Assembly (NCBI GenBank): GCA_016213265.1
Contig: JACRBA010000067.1
Span: 1-45,542 of the forward strand
Direction of reading: 5' to 3'
DNA: 45,542 bases
DNA from: Burkholderiales bacterium
GTDB taxonomy: Bacteria > Pseudomonadota > Gammaproteobacteria > Burkholderiales > Burkholderiaceae_C
A program made the position numbers and the translations under genes. Under the pieces are notes generated by a model. The model ran no database searches and was not told the origin of the DNA. It worked only from the letters and a program-made list of their open reading frames with translations. The first letter of the stretch is position 1, and each line of letters begins with the position of its first letter. Positions 7,728 through 15,838 of this stretch are shown here, in pieces.

Positions 7728-10589
7728 TCAGGCCGCCGCCTGCACCGTCCCCGGCCCCCGCCCCGCCAGGTGCACCAGCGTCGCAATGAGCTCCGGCGGG
7801 TCCACCGGCTTGGCCAGGTGCACCTGGAAGCCGGCCATCAGCGCCATCAGGCGGTGCTCCGGGCGGGCCAGGCCGGTGAGGGCCAGGGCGGGCAGGCGCT
7901 CGGCCAGGGGCACGCCGCGTTCGGCCTCGATCTGGCGGATGCGGCGCACGACGGCGTGGCCGTCCTCGCCGCCGCCGAGCGAGATGTCGCAGGCCAGCAG
8001 CTGGGGCCACTGCGCGGTGGCGTGCTGGTTGAGCCAGCCGATGGCGTCGCGGCCGCTGCTGAAGGCGAGCACGGCGGCGCCTTCTTCCTGGAGCACCTCG
8101 GTGAGCGCGGCCAGCGCATCGCGGTCGTCGTCCACGCACATCACGGCCAGGCCGGCCAGGGGCATGGGCGGCAGCGGTGGCGCCACCGGTGGCACGGGCG
8201 CCACCGGCGGGCCGGGCTCGGCCACGTCGACGCTGCCAGCGTCGGCGCCCGTCGGCGCATCGCCACCCGGCGCGGCGCGGCTCGCCGCCTGGGACGCCGC
8301 CACGAAGGCCGTCGCCTCGGCGGCATGGCCCGGCGCGGGGCGCGCGGCCACGACCAGGGGCAGCAGCGGCAGCTCGAGATGGAAGCGCATGCCGTGCACG
8401 GCCGTGGCCATGTCGGTCTCGAAGCGGCCACCCATGCGTTCCAGGGTGCTGCGCAGGGTCAGCGGGTCCAGCGGCGGGATGTCCGGGTCCAGCTCGGGCA
8501 GCGTGGCCTCGGCCGGCAGCGTGCGGCCCTGTCGGCCGTCGGTGATGCTCACCCGGGCGTTCACGTCGTGGCGCACCAGGCGGATCTCGATGCGGCCGCC
8601 GGCCGGGGTGGCCCGCACGGCCTGCCGCCCGATGGCATAGAGCGCCTGGGCCAGCACGCCGGGGTCACCCGACACGCTGGCGTTGACCAGGTCCACATCG
8701 GTGTACAGCGCGATGCCGCGCGGCTCGGTGAGCGCGCGCAGCGCGTCGACCGTGCCGGCCAGCAGCACGGCCAGGTTCACCGGCTGGCGCGCCATGCGGC
8801 GCTCCAGGCGCTCGAACTCGCGCTGCTGCAGCTGCAGGTTCCACAGCTGGGCGTACAGGCCGTCGCGCTCCAGCAGCGCTTGATGGCGGCCGCTCTCCAC
8901 GATGCGGCCGCGGTCCATCACGACGATCTGGTCGGCATTGACGATGGTGGACAGGCGGTGGGCGATGATGAGCGTGGTGCGCCCCTGTGCGATGCGGTCG
9001 AGCTCGCGCTGGATGGCGCGCTCCGCCCGCGTGTCCAGTGCGGACGTGGCCTCGTCGAAGATCATCAGCGGCGGGTTCTTGAGCAGCGCACGGGCGATGG
9101 CGATGCGCTGCTTCTCGCCGCCCGAGAGCTTCATGCCGCGCTCGCCCACGATGGTGTCGTACTGCTGGGGCAGCGAGACGATGAACTCGTGCACCTGGGC
9201 CGCCTTGGCCGCCTCGATCACCTCGGCCAGGCCCACGCCCATGCGGCCGTAGCCGATGTTGAAGGCGATGGTGTCGTTGAACAGGGCCGTGTCCTGCGAC
9301 ACCACGCCGATGGACTGGTACACCGAGTCCTGTTGCAGGCCGCGCAGGTCCTGCCCGTCGATGAGCACGCGGCCGCCTTGCGGGTCGTACAGGCGCAGCA
9401 GCAGGCGTGCCAGCGTGGACTTGCCCGAGCCGCTGCCGCCCACCACCGCCACCGTCTGCCCCGGCGGCAGGCGCAGGTTGAAGTCGCTGAGGATCGGCCG
9501 GCCGGCCTCGTAGGCGAAGTGCACGTGCTCGAACACCACCTCGCCGCCCTGCAGCGCCAGGGGCTGCGCCCCGGGCGCGTCGGTGATCTCGGGCGCCTGC
9601 TTCAGCAGGCCGAAGAGCTTCTCGGTGTTGACCAGCGCGTCGATGGTCTCGCGGAACACGAAGCCGAGCGTGTTCAGCGGCATGCAGATCTGGATCACGT
9701 AGGAGTTCACCAGCACCAGGTCGCCCACGCTCAGCGTGCCGGCCAGCGTCTGCTGGCCGGCCAGCAGCATCACGGTGGCCACGCCGGCGGCGATGATGGC
9801 GCTCTGGCCGATGTGCAGCACCGACAGCGCCTTCTGGTTGCGCACGCCCGCGTCGATCCAGCGCTGCTGCACCTCCTGGTAGCGGTGCAGCTCGAAGTCG
9901 CGCCTGGCGTAGGTCTTGACCATCTCCACGTTGAGCAGCCCGTCCACCATGCGGCCGGAGGCCAGCGAGTCGATCTCGTTCACCTCGCGCTGGCGCTGCT
10001 CGCGGCGCCGGGTGAGCAGCGTGGTGTAGGTGGCGTAGACGAAGAAGGTGACGCCGATGGTCACGGTGAACCACACGCTGTAGCCCGCGGCGATGAGCAC
10101 CGCGAGCACGAACACGAACTCCACCAGGGTGGGCAACACGGTGAACAGCCCGGCGCCAAGCAGGAAGCCCACCCCGCCAGTGCCACGCTCCACGTCGCGG
10201 ATGAGGCTGCCGGTGTGGCGCGCGGCGTGGAAGCGCGGGCTCAGCGCCAGCAGGTGCGCGAAGGTGCGCTGCGCGAAGGCACCCACGGTGCGCATGGTCA
10301 CGCGGGCGAACATCAGGTCGCGCAGCTCGGTGAACAGCGTGCCGGTGAAGCGCAGCAGTGCATAGCCCAGCAGCAGGAACACCGGCAGGGCGACCACCAG
10401 CTGGCGCGGGTCCGAGGCACCGGCCGCCAGCGCCGCCTCGCGTGCACTGAAGTAGTCGATGATGGCCTTGAAGACCAGCGGCACGCCGACCGCCACGATC
10501 TTGGCGGCCACCAGCAGGCCCAGCGCCGCCAGCGTGCGCCAGCGGTACTGCCAGACGGCGGCCCAGAGGCCGGCGACGACGTCCTTCAT
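7728..10589 (-). CDS. Atm1/HMT1-type ABC exporter fused to a degenerate histidine-kinase ATPase domain and a response-regulator receiver domain
   Basis: 953 residues from ATG 10589, which overlaps the ugd stop (ATGA). Residues 1-320 are a six-span ABC exporter domain with the Atm1-class stretch GRMVDGLLNVEMVKTYARR. Residues 345-580 are a complete ATPase: Walker A GGSGSGKST (Lys390), signature LSGGEKQR, Walker B LMIFDEATSALD. Residues 600-740 resemble a histidine-kinase catalytic domain (GDPGVLAQALYAI, then TPAGGRIEI). There is no phospho-accepting His helix; the N-box Asn is replaced (GRQAVRATP) and the G1 box is altered (DGRQG). After a Pro-rich linker, residues 812-940 are an intact receiver: DDD near 820, Asp868 in CDISL, Thr in ALTGLA, Lys in LAKPVD. 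Atm1-type exporters move glutathione- or metal-linked compounds; the substrate here is unknown. Phosphorylation-gated export is inference. Confidence 0.88.
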   Translation of the reverse strand: MKDVVAGLWAAVWQYRWRTLAALGLLVAAKIVAVGVPLVFKAIIDYFSAREAALAAGASDPRQLVVALPVFLLLGYALLRFTGTLFTELRDLMFARVTMRTVGAFAQRTFAHLLALSPRFHAARHTGSLIRDVERGTGGVGFLLGAGLFTVLPTLVEFVFVLAVLIAAGYSVWFTVTIGVTFFVYATYTTLLTRRREQRQREVNEIDSLASGRMVDGLLNVEMVKTYARRDFELHRYQEVQQRWIDAGVRNQKALSVLHIGQSAIIAAGVATVMLLAGQQTLAGTLSVGDLVLVNSYVIQICMPLNTLGFVFRETIDALVNTEKLFGLLKQAPEITDAPGAQPLALQGGEVVFEHVHFAYEAGRPILSDFNLRLPPGQTVAVVGGSGSGKSTLARLLLRLYDPQGGRVLIDGQDLRGLQQDSVYQSIGVVSQDTALFNDTIAFNIGYGRMGVGLAEVIEAAKAAQVHEFIVSLPQQYDTIVGERGMKLSGGEKQRIAIARALLKNPPLMIFDEATSALDTRAERAIQRELDRIAQGRTTLIIAHRLSTIVNADQIVVMDRGRIVESGRHQALLERDGLYAQLWNLQLQQREFERLERRMARQPVNLAVLLAGTVDALRALTEPRGIALYTDVDLVNASVSGDPGVLAQALYAIGRQAVRATPAGGRIEIRLVRHDVNARVSITDGRQGRTLPAEATLPELDPDIPPLDPLTLRSTLERMGGRFETDMATAVHGMRFHLELPLLPLVVAARPAPGHAAEATAFVAASQAASRAAPGGDAPTGADAGSVDVAEPGPPVAPVPPVAPPLPPMPLAGLAVMCVDDDRDALAALTEVLQEEGAAVLAFSSGRDAIGWLNQHATAQWPQLLACDISLGGGEDGHAVVRRIRQIEAERGVPLAERLPALALTGLARPEHRLMALMAGFQVHLAKPVDPPELIATLVHLAGRGPGTVQAAA

Positions 10590-12037
10590 TTGGCCATCTC
10601 GGCTCCCGGCTGCGGGGCAGGCGCCACGGCCGCCGCGTACACCGTCGCCCGGCCGACCGCCCGCACATGCAGGCCGAGTGCGGCCAGCGCGACGGGCTCG
10701 CACACGCCGCGGCCGTCGAACACCCAGTCGCCCGCCATGCAGCGGCGCACCTTGTGCCAGTCGACGGCGCGGAACTGGGGCCACTCGGTCACGATGACGA
10801 GCGCGTCGGCGCCCGCCACCGCCCCGAACGGGTCGGCGGCGAAGCGCACGCCAGGCAGCCCGGCGTAGCGCTGGCGGGCCGCGGGCATGGCCAGCGGGTC
10901 GTGCGCCACCACTTCTGCGCCCGCGGCCACCAGCGACTGGATCACCGTGTCGCTGGGCGCCTCGCGCAGGTCGTCGGTGCCCGGCTTGAAGGCCAGGCCC
11001 CACAGGGCGATGCGCCGGCCGGCCAGGTGGCCGTCGAAGGCCTCGGCCACCCACTGCGCCAGCAGCGACTTTTGGCGCTCGTTCACGCCTTCGATGGCCT
11101 CGAGCATGGGCAGGGTGAGGCCAGCCTCCGCGGCGCTGCGGCGCAGGGCCCGCAGGTCCTTGGGCAGGCACGAGCCGCCATAGCCGCAGCCGGCATGCAG
11201 CATGTGGGGGCCGATGCGCAGGTCGCTGCCCATGCCGGCACGCACCTCGTCCATGTCCACGCCCAGTTCGGCACCCAGCAGCGCAAAGTCGTTCATCAGG
11301 CTGATGCGCGCGGCGAGCATGACGTTGCTGGCGTACTTGGTGAACTCGGCCGCGCGCACCGACATGGGCATCCAGTGCGCGCCGGCCTCGCGCAGCAGCG
11401 GCTCGTACAGGCGGTGCAGCAGGGCCAGCGCCGGGGGCGCATCGGCCCCGGCCACCACGCGGTCGGGCTGCATGAAGTCGGCCACCGCCGTGCCCTCCTT
11501 GAGGAACTCGGGGTTGGATGCCACGGCGAAGGGCAGGTCGGCCCGGCCGCGCCGCGCCAGCGCGGCGCCGATCACCTCGCGCACACGCTCGGCGGTGCCC
11601 ACCGGCACGGTGCTCTTGTCGACCACCAGCACCTCGCGGGTCATGCGCTCGCCGATGGCGCGCGCCACGGCCAGCACGTGGCGCAGGTCCGCCGATCCGT
11701 CCTCGCCCGCGGGCGTGCCGACGGCGATGAACTGCACGCGGCCATGCGCCACCGCCGCCTCGGCCGACTCGGTGAAACGCAGGCGCCCCGACGCCGCATG
11801 CGTGCGGATCAGCTCGGGCAGGCCCGGCTCGTGAAAGGGCAGCTCGGCGCGAGCCAGCGCCGCGACCCGGGCCGCGTCGGTGTCCATCACCACCACGTCG
11901 TGGCCCAGCTCGGCCAGGCAGGCGCCGGTCACCAGGCCCACGTAGCCGGCGCCGAAGACCGTGACGGCTTCGGCGTCGCGCCGCGGGCGCAGCGGGTGGG
12001 GCGCGGCAGCGGCCGCCGGCAGTTCGTCCTGTCTCAT
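10586..12037 (-). CDS. ugd: UDP-glucose 6-dehydrogenase
   Basis: 483 residues from ATG 12037. It oxidises UDP-glucose to UDP-glucuronate with two NAD+. The NAD-binding motif VFGAGYVGLVTG follows an unusual 25-residue Ala/Pro/Arg-rich extension. The middle domain has KYASNVMLAARISLMND, and the catalytic Cys290 lies in GCGYGGSCLPKD. The third domain has GLAFKPGTDDLREAPS. All key residues are present, so it should be active. Both ends overlap neighbours by ATGA (PLD-like gene upstream, ABC fusion downstream), giving strict translational coupling. UDP-glucuronate usually feeds capsule, exopolysaccharide or lipid A sugar synthesis; the glycosyltransferases nearby are possible users. Confidence 0.95.
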   Translation of the reverse strand: MRQDELPAAAAAPHPLRPRRDAEAVTVFGAGYVGLVTGACLAELGHDVVVMDTDAARVAALARAELPFHEPGLPELIRTHAASGRLRFTESAEAAVAHGRVQFIAVGTPAGEDGSADLRHVLAVARAIGERMTREVLVVDKSTVPVGTAERVREVIGAALARRGRADLPFAVASNPEFLKEGTAVADFMQPDRVVAGADAPPALALLHRLYEPLLREAGAHWMPMSVRAAEFTKYASNVMLAARISLMNDFALLGAELGVDMDEVRAGMGSDLRIGPHMLHAGCGYGGSCLPKDLRALRRSAAEAGLTLPMLEAIEGVNERQKSLLAQWVAEAFDGHLAGRRIALWGLAFKPGTDDLREAPSDTVIQSLVAAGAEVVAHDPLAMPAARQRYAGLPGVRFAADPFGAVAGADALVIVTEWPQFRAVDWHKVRRCMAGDWVFDGRGVCEPVALAALGLHVRAVGRATVYAAAVAPAPQPGAEMAK

Positions 12038-13140
12038 CGTTGCTGTCCTCGCTGGACGGTGCGCTGGCCCCGCAGGGCGGTGGATGGATGGGGGCTGCCG
12101 CTCAGCGGCCGGGCGGCGCCGTGGCGGTCGGCCAGGTGGGGTGCGTCGCCGCAGCGGGCCGCGTCCACGACGTAGCGGGCCTCCAGCTCGGCGGTGAAGT
12201 GGCTGTCGAAGACCACCAGCTCCACGCCGCGCCCGCCCCGGCTGCCGCACCAGCCCAGGTCGGCCGTGCCCAGGCCGCACCACTGGCCGTCGACCAGGGC
12301 CACGCGCGCCGGGGCCTCGCCCGGGGGCAGCGGGTGCAGCCGCACGCCGGCCTGGGCCAGGGGCGCGAGCAGCCAGCGCGCGGCCGAGGCGGGCAGCCAC
12401 GCGGCCACTTCGTGGCGCAGCATCAGGCGCGTGTCCACGCCACGCTGCGCCGCGTCCACCAAGGCCGCGAACACGCCGGGCGAGGGGGCGAAGGCCGCAC
12501 TGCGCAGCCACACCCGGTGCTGCGCCTGGCGCACGGCGCCCTCCAGGGCGCGCACGAACGGGTGGGCACCCAGGTGGCCACGCCGTGGCGGCTGGCCCAC
12601 GGCCACACGCTGCCTGCCCATGGTGGGCGGCAGGGGGCAGGGTGTGGCGGACGTGCCCGGAACCAGGCTCTGCGCCAGCGCCGAGGCCGCAGGCCCCTGC
12701 ACACTCAGCACCGCAGGCAGCTCGGGCTCCTGCGAGGCGGCACGGCGCGGGTGGCGGCGTGCCGGCTCGATGCCTCCGACGAAGGCGTGGCGGGCATCCA
12801 CCACCACCCACCACCCGCCCTCGCCACCGTGCCACCAGCCGCTGGCCTGGGCGGCCAGCACCTGAAGCAGTTGGGTGGGCAGCGGCCACTGATGCACGGC
12901 CACACCACGCGCCGCACAGGCGCGCAGGCGGTCGGTGAGCAGGCCGCGCAGGCGGCGGTCGCGCTGCCAGGCCAGGGCCAGCTGCACCTGGTGGCAGGCG
13001 CCATCGAGCACGGCGCACAGGGCGGCCTCGGCCGACGCGCGGTCACGCCACCAGCGCAGGCGGTTGCCGGCCAGCAGCGGCCCGCCGGCGTGGGTGGTGA
13101 GCAGCCGCGCATGCAGTGCGTCGCCGGGGACAGGGCTCAT
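12034..13140 (-). CDS. Phospholipase D-like protein with both catalytic motifs degenerate
   Basis: 368 residues from ATG 13140, overlapping the isochorismatase-fold stop by ATGA. Two halves each resemble a PLD/cardiolipin synthase repeat. The first has VVVDARHAFVGGIEP where an active enzyme has HxKxxxxD followed by GGxN. The second has VALVDGQWCGLGTADL where HxK...GSxN is expected. In both, the His and Lys are missing while the surrounding strand-Asp-Gly pattern remains. The protein is therefore probably not a phosphodiesterase and may have a structural or binding role. The true cardiolipin-synthase relative in this window is at 27,654. No signal peptide is visible. Confidence 0.7.
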   Translation of the reverse strand: MSPVPGDALHARLLTTHAGGPLLAGNRLRWWRDRASAEAALCAVLDGACHQVQLALAWQRDRRLRGLLTDRLRACAARGVAVHQWPLPTQLLQVLAAQASGWWHGGEGGWWVVVDARHAFVGGIEPARRHPRRAASQEPELPAVLSVQGPAASALAQSLVPGTSATPCPLPPTMGRQRVAVGQPPRRGHLGAHPFVRALEGAVRQAQHRVWLRSAAFAPSPGVFAALVDAAQRGVDTRLMLRHEVAAWLPASAARWLLAPLAQAGVRLHPLPPGEAPARVALVDGQWCGLGTADLGWCGSRGGRGVELVVFDSHFTAELEARYVVDAARCGDAPHLADRHGAARPLSGSPHPSTALRGQRTVQRGQQR

Positions 13141-13754
13141 GCCGGGCCGCGTGGCAATGCCCGTTCCCAGGCCGGCCGAACGTCGGCCTTGAGCACCCGC
13201 TCCATCAGGCCCAGCGCCTGCTCGCGCGCCGCCTCGGTCTCCGCGGCCACGCAGTCGGCCGGGGCCCAGACCGCGTAGCCGCGCAGGTAGGCGTCCATCG
13301 CGGTGAACAGCACGCAGCTGTCGGCCGCCACCCCGGCCAGCACCAGCCGCCGGCAGCGCAGCAGCCGCAACAGCTCGTCGAGGGGCGTGGCGAAGAAGGC
13401 CGAGTGGCGCGGCTTGAGCACGGTGTAGTCGCGCTGGCGGGGCTTCAGCGCGCGTGCCATCTCGCCCGGAGCCCCGGGCATGCGCGCACAGTCGTGCCAC
13501 AGGGTCTGGAAATCCGAGCGCCAGACGCCGTAGTTGTCGTTGGCGTAGATGCAGGTCACCTGCTCGCGGTTGAGCGCGCGGCGCAGCCGCGCCGTGGCGT
13601 GCGCCGCCGCCACCGCGGTGGGCGCGAGCGCGTCGCCGCCGGGGAAGTCGAGCGGGTTCACCACGTCCACGAGCAGCAGCACGGTGGGGCTGGCGGCGAG
13701 CGCGGGCTTGCGGATGCGCCCGCCGCCGGCGCCATGAAGAACGGAGCGGGGCAT
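13137..13754 (-). CDS. Isochorismatase-family cysteine hydrolase
   Basis: 205 residues from ATG 13754, the usual family length. The catalytic triad is visible: Asp in LLLVDVVNPLDF, Lys in VLKPRHSAFF, Cys in GVAADSCVLFTAMD. The family includes isochorismatases, nicotinamidases and other amide or vinyl-ether hydrolases, and the actual substrate cannot be assigned. A TTG at 13826 would add 24 Gly/Arg-rich residues, but ATG 13754 starts just before the domain. It is first in the coupled operon with the PLD-like, ugd and ABC-fusion genes; the operon promoter should lie in the 95-nt gap towards the divergent small gene at 13850. Confidence 0.85.
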   Translation of the reverse strand: MPRSVLHGAGGGRIRKPALAASPTVLLLVDVVNPLDFPGGDALAPTAVAAAHATARLRRALNREQVTCIYANDNYGVWRSDFQTLWHDCARMPGAPGEMARALKPRQRDYTVLKPRHSAFFATPLDELLRLLRCRRLVLAGVAADSCVLFTAMDAYLRGYAVWAPADCVAAETEAAREQALGLMERVLKADVRPAWERALPRGPA

Positions 13755-13849
13755 GGCGCGCCGGACGGCAAGCCCCGTGCCCTCGCCGCGGCTCACCGGG
13801 CACGTGCCCTGCCCTCCCGCCGCCAACCCAACCCCATGCCACGCCCGCC

Positions 13850-14125
13850 ATGAAAGCCCGCCCCCGCGTCATCCGATCCGGCCGCCCCGAACCGCAGCGT
13901 GTCGGCCGCCCGCCCATCGCCCCGGGCTCCGGCGGCAGCGAGCGCAACGACCTGGCCCTGCCGCACGAGCGCGACGAGTCCATGACCGGGCAGACGCATG
14001 GCGAGCCGTTGCCGGTGATGCAGCAGGCCTACGAGGACATCACCTCCGGCCAGGTGGACACCGACATGCGTGCCACGCCGGGGCTGGATGCGCGGCGTCG
14101 CCGTGCGCTCGTGCGGCGAGGCTGA
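13850..14125 (+). CDS. Small hydrophilic protein of unknown function
   Basis: 91 residues. It is rich in Arg, Pro and Gly at the N-terminus (GRPPIAPGSGGSERND), then LALPHERDESMTGQ, and an acidic-to-basic C-terminus ending RRRRALVRRG. I recall small proteins with a similar PHERDES stretch in other Burkholderiales, of unknown function; that is memory, not a search. No signal peptide or membrane span. No good ribosome site before ATG 13850. It is the only plus-strand gene between 5130 and 32138 and is divergent from the coupled operon, so a shared control region is possible. Confidence 0.6.
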   Translation: MKARPRVIRSGRPEPQRVGRPPIAPGSGGSERNDLALPHERDESMTGQTHGEPLPVMQQAYEDITSGQVDTDMRATPGLDARRRRALVRRG

Positions 14126-14142
14126 AGCGCCAGGCCTGGCCC

Positions 14143-15282
14143 TCAGCCCGCCACCGGCGCCCCGATCACCCGGTGCACCAGGTACAGCTTGCGCAGGGCC
14201 GGACGCGACAGCACGAAGGGGTAGAAGTCGTGCAGCCCCATGCTGCGCGACAGCTCGTTGAGCACGCCGGTGAGCTCCATCCAGCCGTTGACGAGCCCGA
14301 GGAAGGCCTCGGCCTGCCCGCGATCGGGCTCGGCCAGCTCGCCCAGCGTGTCGAGCGCAAAGCGCTCGTAGTCGAGCTCGACGCTCTCGCCGTCCACGCC
14401 GAAGCTGCGCGCGGTGTCCAGCGTGTCGCGCAGGTGCAGGTAGTGCGCCCAGGTCTCGGCCCAGTCCTCCCACGGGTGGCTGCTGGCGTAGGCGCTCACG
14501 TGGCGCTGCGCCCAGTCGGGTGGCGCCCCCTGCTGGTAGTGGCGCTGCAGCGCGGCGGCGTAGTCCTCACGCTCGTCGCCGAACACGGCGCGAAAGGGCT
14601 CGATCCACCGGCTGCCGCTGCCGCCGTCCACCAGCCGCATCCAGTAATAGTGCCCGGTCTCGTGGCGCAGGTGGCCCAGCAGCGTGCGGTAGGGCTCGTG
14701 CAGGTCGTGGCGACGCCGCTCGCGGATGCTGTCGTCGGCCTCCTCCACATCGAGGGTGATGACGCCATCGGCATGGCCGGTGACGACCGCCGGGCCGCCC
14801 GGCGGCGCGCGCAGCAGGTCGAAGGCCAGGCCGTGCTGCGGGTCCTCCGCAGTGCGCGACTTCACCGGCAGGCCCAGGCCCAGCAGGGTGGAGACCAGCC
14901 GGCGCTGGGCCGATGAGATGAGCTGCCAGTAGCCGGCGTTCTCAGGCACGGTGAGGTCAGGCAGCGTGCGCGTGAGCCTGCAGCTGCGGCACAGCGGCGG
15001 CTCCCCGGCATGCGCGTCACCCGCTTCCACCAGCCAGTTGCAGCCGCCGGGGCCGTCGAAGTGGCGGCAGCGGCGGTAGCTGCGCGCGCCCGGCCGGCGC
15101 CGGCCCACGGCCACGGCCCGCCAGGCGCCAGGCTCGCCGGCCACGGGCTCGAGCGGCAGCAGGGCCCGCCGCACCGGGTCGTAGCCCAGCGGGGTCTGGC
15201 AAGCCAGGCACTGCGTGTTGCGGAAGAACACCGGCCGGCCGCAGCGGCAGCGGAACGCGCGCGGCGTGAGCGGCCGGTCCAC
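14143..15282 (-). CDS. Zinc-ribbon plus zinc-binding metallopeptidase-like protein
   Basis: 379 residues from GTG 15282. The N-terminal zinc ribbon has CRCGRPVFF and CLACQTPLGY, and a second cluster has RRCRHF, GGCNW and LCRSCRL. Residues about 120-379 contain HETGHYYW, an HExxH zinc protease motif, with a downstream Glu/Asp-rich helix (HPWEDWAETWAHYLH). This matches the putative zinc-binding metallo-peptidase family with an N-terminal ribbon (DUF2248-like). Substrates are unknown, and no signal peptide suggests a cytoplasmic location. The start follows the PAP2 stop as TGAGCGTG, the same junction as between the PAP2 and glycosyltransferase genes. Confidence 0.8.
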   Translation of the reverse strand: MDRPLTPRAFRCRCGRPVFFRNTQCLACQTPLGYDPVRRALLPLEPVAGEPGAWRAVAVGRRRPGARSYRRCRHFDGPGGCNWLVEAGDAHAGEPPLCRSCRLTRTLPDLTVPENAGYWQLISSAQRRLVSTLLGLGLPVKSRTAEDPQHGLAFDLLRAPPGGPAVVTGHADGVITLDVEEADDSIRERRRHDLHEPYRTLLGHLRHETGHYYWMRLVDGGSGSRWIEPFRAVFGDEREDYAAALQRHYQQGAPPDWAQRHVSAYASSHPWEDWAETWAHYLHLRDTLDTARSFGVDGESVELDYERFALDTLGELAEPDRGQAEAFLGLVNGWMELTGVLNELSRSMGLHDFYPFVLSRPALRKLYLVHRVIGAPVAG

Positions 15283-15284
15283 GC

Positions 15285-15836
15285 TCAGACCCAGGCCCGC
15301 GCCAGCGCCGCGGTGCACACGCCGATCAGGCCGCCCACCACCACGTCGCTCGGGTAGTGCAGACCCAGCACGACACGCGCCATCGCCACCAGCAGCGCAT
15401 AGCTCCACAGCACGGGTGCCAGCGCGGGGTAGGCGGCGGTCAGCAGCCAGGCGAACGCGGCCGCGTGCAATGCATGCCCGCTGGGGAAGCTGAAGCGGTC
15501 CGGGATGGGTGCGCAGGCCTGGATGCCCGGGCACTGCTGGCAGGGGCGCGAGCGCCGCGTCCAGCCCTTGATGGTGAAGTAGATCGCCAGGTTCACCACA
15601 CCGGCCGCAGCCAGCTGGCGCGCACACGCGATGCCACGCGGCCCGCCGGCCAGCGGCAGGGCCACCAGCACCGCCGCCCACATGGGCCCGTCGCCCAGGC
15701 GGCTGCACCAGAGCATCAGCTTGAGCCACAGCGGCCGGGCCGAGCGCTGGTGCAGCGCCACGGCCCACCGGCGGTCCAGCTCGGCGCTGTACACCCAGCC
15801 GGAGTCCAGCCAGCGGCGCATCGTGGCCCCGGGCAC
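15285..15836 (-). CDS. PAP2-family membrane phosphatase
   Basis: 183 residues from GTG 15836 (ATG at 15821 is an alternative). All three PAP2 motifs are present: KGWTRRSRP, FPSGHALHAAAF and RVVLGLHYPSDVVVG, with catalytic His residues in the second and third. About five hydrophobic segments surround them. Family members dephosphorylate lipid phosphates such as phosphatidate, undecaprenyl diphosphate or lipid A; the substrate is not readable here. It is coupled to the glycosyltransferase upstream by TGAGCGTG, suggesting work on the same lipid-linked product. Confidence 0.88.
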   Translation of the reverse strand: MPGATMRRWLDSGWVYSAELDRRWAVALHQRSARPLWLKLMLWCSRLGDGPMWAAVLVALPLAGGPRGIACARQLAAAGVVNLAIYFTIKGWTRRSRPCQQCPGIQACAPIPDRFSFPSGHALHAAAFAWLLTAAYPALAPVLWSYALLVAMARVVLGLHYPSDVVVGGLIGVCTAALARAWV

Positions 15837-15838
15837 GC

